From the NCBI GenBank assembly GCA_019359725.1, contig JAHHGR010000026.1, positions 1-57,488 on the forward strand: DNA of 57,488 bases, given 5' to 3'. The translations under genes and the position numbers were made by a program. Numbering within the stretch: the stretch's first letter is position 1; the number at the start of each line of letters is the position of its first letter. Shown in pieces: positions 50,703 to 57,488 of this stretch. This stretch comes from Aphanocapsa lilacina HA4352-LM1 (GTDB lineage: Bacteria; Cyanobacteriota; Cyanobacteriia; Gloeobacterales; Gloeobacteraceae). The notes beneath the pieces are model-generated. The model was not told the origin of the DNA, did not search any database, and saw only the letters and a list, made by a program, of their open reading frames with translations.

Positions 50703-51698
50703 TCACATCGGCAAAATCAATTGCTGCTGGATGCGCTCGAGCACCCGGTTGTCGAGGGCCTCTTTGGCGAGGCGGATGGCGCTCAAGATGCCCTGGGCCT
50801 TCGAGGAGCCGTGGGCGATGATGCACACACCGTTGACCCCAAGAAGCAGCCCACCGCCGTAGGCCGCGTAATCCATGCGCTGCTTGACTTGGCCCAGGTT
50901 GTTGCGCATTAGGGCGATACCGATCTTGCCGGGGATGCCCCGTGGCAACTCTTCGCGCAGAATCTGCAGGGCCACCAACCCGACACCCTCGGCAAATTTG
51001 AGCAGCACGTTGCCCATGAAGCCGTCACAGACGACGACATCGAAGCGGCCGGTCATCACGTCGCGCCCTTCGCAGTTGCCTGCAAATGGGACGTGGGGGT
51101 TTTTGACGAGCATCTCGTAGGCGTCGGCGACCAGTTCATTGCCCTTGCCGCGCTCCTCGCCGATGTTGAGCAAACCGACTTTGGGCTCCGCTACCCCAAG
51201 CACGTAGCGGCTGTAGAGCGCTCCCATCAGGGCGAACTGCTCCAAAAAGCGCGGCCTGCTGTCGGTGTTCGCCCCAACATCCAACAGCAGCACCCGCTTG
51301 CCCAGTTTGAGCGTCGGCAGCATCGCACCGATAGCGGGCCGCTCAATGCCGGGAAGCCTGCCGATGCGAAAGAGGGCCGCCGCCATCGCCGCCCCGGTGT
51401 TGCCGGCGGCCACCGCCGCCTCCGCCCGGCCCTGTTTGACCAGATCCATCGTCACCATGATCGAGGAGTTCGGTTTGCGGCGGACGATCGTGGGCTCCTC
51501 GCCCATGCCGACCTGCTCCGGTGCATCGACAATTTCGACCGATTGGGCGGCATTGTGCCTGCGCAGTTCGGGCAAGATGGCCTCGGCGCTACCGACCAGC
51601 ACGATATCGACACCCAACTGTGCCCGGGCCAAAAGGGCACCCTGCACGATTTCCTGTGGGGCGTAATCGCCGCCCATGGCATCAATTGCGATGCGCAC
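50703..51698 (-). CDS. plsX: Phosphate acyltransferase PlsX
   Basis: A 331-residue acyl-ACP:phosphate transacylase that makes acyl-phosphate for lysophosphatidate synthesis. GTG 51698 (MRIAIDAMGGDYAPQEIVQG) has GGGA upstream; the longer frame has no family support. Marks are VGMGEEPTIVRRKPNSSIMV, AVAAGNTGAAMAAALFRIGR, LLDVGANTDSRPRFLEQFAL, VGLLNIGEERGKGNELVADA and VVVCDGFMGNVLLKFAEGVG. There is no fabD or fabH next to it in this window. Confidence 0.97.
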   Translation of the reverse strand: MRIAIDAMGGDYAPQEIVQGALLARAQLGVDIVLVGSAEAILPELRRHNAAQSVEIVDAPEQVGMGEEPTIVRRKPNSSIMVTMDLVKQGRAEAAVAAGNTGAAMAAALFRIGRLPGIERPAIGAMLPTLKLGKRVLLLDVGANTDSRPRFLEQFALMGALYSRYVLGVAEPKVGLLNIGEERGKGNELVADAYEMLVKNPHVPFAGNCEGRDVMTGRFDVVVCDGFMGNVLLKFAEGVGLVALQILREELPRGIPGKIGIALMRNNLGQVKQRMDYAAYGGGLLLGVNGVCIIAHGSSKAQGILSAIRLAKEALDNRVLERIQQQLILPM

Positions 51699-51822
51699 GG
51701 TCTTTTCCCATCCGTTCACTCCCGCTGCCCGACGAGGGTATTCAGCACCGTTGTCTCTGTAAACCACTGTATCGGACGGGGGCAAGTCTTACTGCTGCCG
51801 ACTTCGAAAAGTTCGCGATCAC

Positions 51823-51853
51823 TTGTCATTTTCCGGTGGCCACTGGATATACT
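51823..51853 (+). promoter_or_regulatory. Candidate promoter for the acidic-tail gene and tgt
   Basis: TTGTCA (51823-51828) and TATACT (51848-51853) are separated by 19 bases, slightly long. Expected start near 51860, a leader of about 60 bases before ATG 51923. Confidence 0.4.
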
Positions 51854-51922
51854 GAGCAGTATGGCAAGCTCAGACCGCTGGCACTGCGGGCGGTGATCCT
51901 CCTGAGGCATGAGGCACGATGA

Positions 51923-53522
<1,600 letters not shown>

Positions 53523-53793
53523 ATCAAACTCATAATGTCTATAAGCAGTGGTTATCTAAAAAAGAAAGATCTTCAGAGCTTAAAAACTCAGTAAAATAGA
53601 GCGGGATAAGTGCAACCCTGCCGGGAAGTAGTTGGACACTGCTTCCCTCTCTAATTAACAATTCAATCGCCTGCCCGCTGCAGATGTTCTTCTTGCCCGC
53701 AAGCAGGTATTGTGATGTGGCTGTACCATCTCTTCCGGAGAATGCTTCTGTTTGGCTAGACTGGAGGCGGCTCTACCACAGGGAGACTCCACG

Positions 53794-54000
53794 ATGGCAG
53801 GACAGGGAAGTGCAGGCAACGTGATCGCAGCGGCGCTCAGTTTCTTCGTACCGGGCCTGGGGCAGCTCACCCAGGGACGCCTGCTCACGGCCGCTTTGCA
53901 TCTGCTCTTCAGCGGCATTCTTTGGGTGGTGAGCTTCGGCACCCTCGGCTGGATCGTCCATATCTGGTCGGCCTACAGCGCTGCGGTCTGGCGCACCTAG
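53794..54000 (+). CDS. Small two-helix membrane protein
   Basis: A 68-residue protein from ATG 53794 (MAGQGSAGNVIAAALSFFVP), with GGGAG eight bases upstream. The first hydrophobic segment (SFFVPGLGQL with the P-G-L-G-Q motif) and the second (LLFSGILWVVSFGTLGWIVH) recall small TM2 or DUF5683-like proteins. The function is unknown. It converges with the TetR gene, whose stop overlaps its own. Confidence 0.55.
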   Translation: MAGQGSAGNVIAAALSFFVPGLGQLTQGRLLTAALHLLFSGILWVVSFGTLGWIVHIWSAYSAAVWRT

Positions 54001-54635
54001 GATTTTGGACTGTCGTAGGGCCGCAAGTAGGCTACGAGAATATGCTTAGTCTGTTCGAGCATCTGGAGATGATATTTTTCGTCCCCTAGAACCCCGGCGG
54101 TGAGTAGCGTGCAGCCGGTGCGCACGCACACATCGGCGAGCAGTTCGCAGCGCTCGGGCACCAGGGCCGGATTGCGCATCGAAAGCAGCGCCGCAAGCAC
54201 TTTGACCAGTTCGCGATCGAGGCTCTCGTCCTCTGCTTCGCACAGATGGGGGGTGAGCTGGTGCTGCAGCATCACCGCCCGAAAGCCCGGCTGCGGCTGA
54301 AAATCGCCGTAGGCGTCGATGACATCGCCAACCATGCGCTCCAGCCCTACCGCGGCCATCGCCGGGGTGAGCACCTGCGCGCCTAGCGCGTGCAACTGCA
54401 AGCAGTAGCGCGCGTCGAGGGCACGGAAGATGGCCTGCTTGTCCGGAAAAAACTGGTAGAGCGAACCGATCGAAGTCTTGGCGCGCGCGGCAATTGCATT
54501 GGTCGTCGCCGCCTCATAACCCACCTCGGCAAAAATCTCGGCCGCCGCGTCGAGAATGCTGTCGACGCGCTGCCGACCGCGCTCCTGCTGAGGGGCACGG
54601 CGCATCGAAACGGCTTTGGCTGGCGTGCTGGTCAT
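53997..54635 (-). CDS. TetR/AcrR-family regulator
   Basis: A 212-residue regulator. The N-terminal helix-turn-helix is RRAPQQERGRQRVDSILDAA, AEIFAEVGYEAATTNAIAAR and AKTSIGSLYQFFPDKQAIFR. The ligand domain begins near residue 65 (LDARYCLQLHALGAQVLTPA). It starts 4 bp after the unknown gene upstream on the same strand and so looks like the last gene of a short operon. Target unknown; it may control this operon. Confidence 0.93.
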   Translation of the reverse strand: MTSTPAKAVSMRRAPQQERGRQRVDSILDAAAEIFAEVGYEAATTNAIAARAKTSIGSLYQFFPDKQAIFRALDARYCLQLHALGAQVLTPAMAAVGLERMVGDVIDAYGDFQPQPGFRAVMLQHQLTPHLCEAEDESLDRELVKVLAALLSMRNPALVPERCELLADVCVRTGCTLLTAGVLGDEKYHLQMLEQTKHILVAYLRPYDSPKS

Positions 54636-54639
54636 GCCA

Positions 54640-54993
54640 TCAGGTTAACAAGCTTGACAGATACGAGCAATAACTCATATTCTCTGCGTCAAACCGAGGT
54701 TTGAGGGCTGCAAGACCGAAACGCATCTCCATGGTACTTTGCAGCAATTCCAGCTTAGCGGTAGTAGGTAGAGGCTGCGATTCTGCTCTGCGGAGCAACA
54801 GGTTTGTTAATCGTCTGTAGGGATCTGCAGCTCTTTGGGCAATGTTGTCCAGTTGTTCGAGATCAATTATGAGTTCCGGGATTTCGCCGTAGCGCTGGAG
54901 CAGGTTGAATTCGAGAGCTTTAGCAGAGTCAACAATAGCAATCAACCGCTGCAACAGGTCAAAGATCTCGTTTTCTTCCGGTAATCTCGCCAT
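54640..54993 (-). CDS. Hypothetical protein, 117 residues (operon member)
   Basis: I do not recognise this helical protein. It begins MARLPEENEIFDLLQRLIAI, has FNLLQRYGEIPELIIDLEQL, RLTNLLLRRAESQPLPTTAK, and ends MSYCSYLSSLLT. There is no membrane segment. GGAG four bases before ATG supports the start. It lies 9 bp after the unknown gene upstream and 4 bp before the TetR gene, so the three were probably made together. Confidence 0.55.
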   Translation of the reverse strand: MARLPEENEIFDLLQRLIAIVDSAKALEFNLLQRYGEIPELIIDLEQLDNIAQRAADPYRRLTNLLLRRAESQPLPTTAKLELLQSTMEMRFGLAALKPRFDAENMSYCSYLSSLLT

Positions 54994-55002
54994 CAGCTCC
55001 GT

Positions 55003-55305
55003 TCACTGCTCCCGTTTGAGCCTGGCTTCTATGCGGCCGATCTCCAGCAGATCCCGGGGAGTGAGGTGGCTGGTGCGCAGTTCATCCCCCGCCATCTCCA
55101 GGACCAATCGTCCCTGAGACCAGACTTTGAGGTGCCCCTGCCATTTCTCGACGCGGTAGGGCTTTCCTTCGTAGATGCGGCGAGCCTCGGCATTCGGCTG
55201 CAATGCCTCTTTATCCAGCAACCGTTCGATGATCTCCACAAAGCCTCGCGTTTTTAAGCCGCACAGCCCGCGCCCGGCATCGGGCCTATCGGTAGATTCT
55301 TCCAT
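55003..55305 (-). CDS. Hypothetical protein, about 100 residues (operon member)
   Basis: I do not recognise this protein. ATG 55305 (MEESTDRPDAGRGLCGLKTR) is taken as the start; an in-frame TTG at 55356 would overlap the transporter remnant. It has GFVEIIERLLDKEALQPNAE, ARRIYEGKPYRVEKWQGHLK and TPRDLLEIGRIEARLKREQ. It is soluble, mixed alpha/beta in composition, and lies in line with the next gene and TetR. No function can be stated. Confidence 0.5.
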   Translation of the reverse strand: MEESTDRPDAGRGLCGLKTRGFVEIIERLLDKEALQPNAEARRIYEGKPYRVEKWQGHLKVWSQGRLVLEMAGDELRTSHLTPRDLLEIGRIEARLKREQ

Positions 55306-55342
55306 CGCTTCTGGGTAGCTCTCTTTCCATTGTGGCGGTGTT

Positions 55343-55648
55343 TCATCGCTGTCCAATCAGCAATGCGACACCACCCAGGGAGACGAGCACTCCCAAGACG
55401 GCCCGGTAACCGACTTTCTCGCCCATCCAGGCGGCGATGGGCAGCACGAATAATGGGCTGGTGGCGCACGCAAGCCCCGTACCCGCCAGCCACAGCGCCG
55501 GGACCGCAAGGGCCATGGCGATGGTGATTTTGATCAAATTGAGCTCCAGCGGCAGGATACGCCTGCCCACCAGGCTCCAGATCACCGAACCCACCGCCCA
55601 CAAAAAGGCGGCGGCCAAAGCCGCTAGTTCACCGCCCAACGCCGGCAC
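55343..55648 (-). pseudogene. EamA/DMT transporter remnant with internal deletion
   Basis: GTG 55648 (GGGAG eight bases upstream) starts MPALGGELAALAAAFLWAVG, then VIWSLVGRRILPLELNLIKI and TIAMALAVPALWLAGTGL, the first helices of an EamA domain. Next comes ATSPLFVLPIAAWMGEKVGY and LGVLVSLGGVALLIGQR, the end of such a domain. The middle is missing, and 101 residues compare with about 300 for a full two-domain DMT transporter. The gene is truncated and probably dead, though it keeps a start and ribosome site. It is divergent from the LysR gene. Confidence 0.7.
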
Positions 55649-55750
55649 CGTCCACTCCCGCGCAACGATACTTCCAGCCTAGAAAGTCAAATTTGATACG
55701 TCCAATACTTATCAAACAGCTAATTTATATTGAAAAGCTATAAATAGTGG

Positions 55751-56665
55751 GTGGCTGTGGAACTTCGGCATCTGAGATATTTCCTGGCGGTCGCCGAGGA
55801 GCTGCACTTCACCCGGGCGGCCGAGAAGCTGCACATCGCCCAACCGCCCCTAAGCCAGCAGATTCGGGCGCTGGAAGTCGAACTGGGGGTGGAGCTGTTT
55901 GTGCGCACCCGCCGCAAGGTGAAGCTCACCGAGGCCGGGCGGGTGCTTTACGAGGAAGGGCAGCGGGCGTTGGCCCAACTGGAGCAGGCGGTGCGTTTGG
56001 CGCAGGGGGCGGCGCGGGGCGAGAGCGGGCGGCTGGCGGTCGGGTTCAACAGTTCGGCCGCCTACAGCGTGCTGCCCGCGATTTTGCGCACCTACCGGCA
56101 ACGCTTTGCCGAGGTCGAACTGGTGCTGCGCGAGGCGACCACCGACCGGCAGTTGACAGACCTGCGCGAGGGGCGGATCGATGTCGGATTTTTGTATTTG
56201 CCGATTGGAGATCCGGCTTTGCGCTGGGCGGTGCTGTTGAGCGAGCCGCTGGTGGTCGCGGTGGGGGAATGCCATCCCCTGGCGGACAAGCCGAGCCTGG
56301 CGATTGCGGATTTGGCGGCCGAACCGCTGATTCTCAACCCGCGCGCCGACGGCCGCCGGTTTTACGACCTGGTGACAGAAATTTTCGAGCAGTCGGGCTT
56401 CAAGCCGCGCGTCGCCCAGGAGGCGGCGCTCACCCAGACGATCGTGAGTCTGGTGGCGGGCGGCGTCGGCATTGCCCTGCTGCCCGATTCAGCGCGCCAG
56501 TTTCAGCGGCGAGCGGGGGTGGTCTACAGACCGCTTAGTGAGCAGATACCTCATCTGGAAGTGGCCGTCGCCTGGCGGGCGGAGCCCCCGGCGGTGGTGC
56601 GCGAGTTCGTGCGGGTGGCCCGGGAGATCGTCACTGCCGCTGTCACCGCCGGACAGTCTGTCTGA
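55751..56665 (+). CDS. LysR-type transcription regulator
   Basis: A 304-residue LTTR. GTG 55751, or the in-frame GTG 55757 (MELRHLRYFLAVAEELHFTR), starts the wHTH domain: LHIAQPPLSQQIRALEVELG and FVRTRRKVKLTEAGRVLYEE. The effector domain has SGRLAVGFNSSAAYSVLPAI, EGRIDVGFLYLPIGDPALRW and VAGGVGIALLPDSARQFQRR. It is divergent from the DMT transporter remnant 102 bp away, the usual LysR layout, so the remnant was probably its target. Confidence 0.93.
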   Translation: MAVELRHLRYFLAVAEELHFTRAAEKLHIAQPPLSQQIRALEVELGVELFVRTRRKVKLTEAGRVLYEEGQRALAQLEQAVRLAQGAARGESGRLAVGFNSSAAYSVLPAILRTYRQRFAEVELVLREATTDRQLTDLREGRIDVGFLYLPIGDPALRWAVLLSEPLVVAVGECHPLADKPSLAIADLAAEPLILNPRADGRRFYDLVTEIFEQSGFKPRVAQEAALTQTIVSLVAGGVGIALLPDSARQFQRRAGVVYRPLSEQIPHLEVAVAWRAEPPAVVREFVRVAREIVTAAVTAGQSV

Positions 56666-56764
56666 CGGCAGGACGTTTTTCTGGGGAGGGTTTGGCCGAT
56701 GGCGCACAATAGGAGGAGCAAGGGAGGCGGCAATCGGAATGTACAGCCCCTTTAGGAGTGCTGC

Positions 56765-57151
56765 ATGAGCGAACCATGGCAACAGTGGTTGAAAGCTTTG
56801 ACAGAGCGCCTGGACAACCAGATCAACTTGATGGCTGAATTGCGGGTCGGGCAGGTGGTCGCCAACCAGCAGATGGCCGTCACCCAGCAACAGATCGGTG
56901 AAACCCAGCGCCAGATCGGTGAAACCCAGCGCCAGATCGGTGAAACACTACAGCTAGTCGGCGAGACCCAACGCCAACTGGCTGCTACCAACACGGCCGT
57001 GTTACAGCTCACCGATGCCTTTGGCCGAATGTTGCCGGTCATCGAGACCCAGCAGCGGCAACTGCAGGTGCACCAGGAGCGCATCGAGGATCTCTATCGC
57101 GCCCAGGGGCACATCCTGCGCAGGCTGTTCGGCGAAGAAGAACAACCCTAA
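56765..57151 (+). CDS. Coiled-coil hypothetical protein with heptad repeats
   Basis: A 128-residue protein starting MSEPWQQWLKALTERLDNQI. Residues about 38-75 hold QQIGETQRQIGETQRQIGET then LQLVGETQRQLAATN, a 7-residue repeat Q-I-G-E-T-Q-R consistent with a coiled coil. The rest is helical and Gln-rich (RMLPVIETQQRQLQVHQERI). No hydrophobic segment or signal is seen. It stands alone, about 100 bp after the LysR gene. Function unknown. Confidence 0.6.
   Translation: MSEPWQQWLKALTERLDNQINLMAELRVGQVVANQQMAVTQQQIGETQRQIGETQRQIGETLQLVGETQRQLAATNTAVLQLTDAFGRMLPVIETQQRQLQVHQERIEDLYRAQGHILRRLFGEEEQP
56891..56946 (+). repeat. Tandem 21-bp repeat inside the coiled-coil gene
   Basis: CAGATCGGTGAAACCCAGCG plus C occurs at 56891-56911 and 56912-56932 exactly, and again in part from 56933 (CAGATCGGTGAAAC). 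The unit is seven codons, so copy-number change would keep the frame and add or remove one heptad. Confidence 0.9.
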
Positions 57152-57318
57152 GCAGGACACAGCAGATCTTCATGGCAGGGTGGTGGCCTTGGGAATGGTG
57201 ATCAGCGTTCAGCAACTCGCTACCGTGCGATTCAGGGCACCCGAATCACTATTTTCGCTTTTGAAGCTCATCTGGTGGGAGATTCAATAATGTTGTATGC
57301 CTACAGGCTCGGTAACCA

Positions 57319-57412
57319 GGCCCATTCAAGTTTGAAGTGCAACAGCACCTGACTGAGCTAAGAATGGCCCATTCAAGTTTGAAGTGCAACAGCACCTGAC
57401 TGAGCTAAGAAT
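57319..57412. repeat. Perfect 47-bp tandem duplication at an IS30-family end
   Basis: Bases 57319-57365 and 57366-57412 are identical: GGCCCATTCAAGTTTGAAGT, then GCAACAGCACCTGACTGAGC and TAAGAAT. The unit covers the last codons, stop and outer end of the transposase gene, so the element's end is present twice. Confidence 0.95.
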
Positions 57413-57488
57413 ACCTCCCGTGGTGTCCGATAACCAAGCACTTTTCGCGGGCGGTCATTGATCATGTCCATTGCCCTTTGCACCTGCT
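57373..57488 (-). CDS. IS30-family transposase, C-terminal part
   Basis: The last 38 codons read QVQRAMDMINDRPRKVLGYR then TPREVFLAQSGAVALQT, ending at TGA (57373-57375). N-x-R-P-R-K-x-L-G-Y-x-T-P-x-E-V-F is the signature end of IS30 transposases. The rest lies beyond the right edge, on the minus strand. The frame is intact in what is visible. Confidence 0.88.
   Translation of the reverse strand, partial: QVQRAMDMINDRPRKVLGYRTPREVFLAQSGAVALQT

Overview
The window is high-GC, gene-dense bacterial DNA. I read it as a cyanobacterium, most like the Gloeobacter lineage. The support is a block running rplS, tRNA-Trp, secE, nusG; a DASH-type cryptochrome; a Uma2-family nuclease; an acidic protein of a type I associate with cyanobacteria; and an oxygenic-phototroph style set of housekeeping genes. 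The genus is inference; nothing in the window names it.

Bases 1-19936 are mostly one minus-strand exopolysaccharide (EPS) locus. In transcription order it has a UDP-sugar dehydrogenase, Wza-type export protein, Wzc-type chain-length regulator/tyrosine kinase, Wzy-like polymerase, GT2 glycosyltransferase, Wzx-like flippase, a short priming sugar-phosphate transferase and a GT4. After a plus-strand secreted IPT/TIG-repeat protein come a phytanoyl-CoA-dioxygenase-like oxygenase, a large secreted protein, two more glycosyltransferases, a hexapeptide acetyltransferase, a secreted TIM-barrel glycosidase-like protein and the start of a nucleotidyltransferase (rfbA/rmlA). Together these could activate sugars, build lipid-linked repeats, flip, polymerise, export and trim a polymer.

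Bases 20000-28000 hold a Spy-like periplasmic protein, a NarL-type two-component pair, an acetyltransferase, a GHL10-like hydrolase, an FKBP isomerase, a diheme cytochrome c and ferrochelatase. Bases 27900-29040 are a decay zone: a frameshifted aldo/keto reductase fused tail-to-tail with a truncated PIN toxin, whose antitoxin has an internal stop. A MerR-type promoter and a toxin-antitoxin operator are still intact.

Bases 29000-41000 are housekeeping: cryptochrome DASH, M23 peptidase, HAD phosphatase, HU, secG, nusG, secE, tRNA-Trp, rplS, pyrR, a FIST sensor protein, rplU, rpmA and a 1109-residue beta-propeller protein. Bases 41000-57488 mix a Uma2 protein, a DHH phosphoesterase, an O-antigen-ligase-like protein, a methyltransferase, nested insertion-sequence remnants with a 132-bp MITE-like element, two pilin-like proteins, Rrf2-cysK, plsX, tgt, TetR and LysR regulators, a decayed DMT transporter and the end of an IS30-family element with a 47-bp tandem duplication.

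The most interesting unexplained items are two very small transcription units. One (50458-50697) has promoter, ribosome site, 24-codon frame, hairpins and terminator. The other (25518-25699) is a 40-codon frame whose only plausible start is ATA, followed by a strong terminator.
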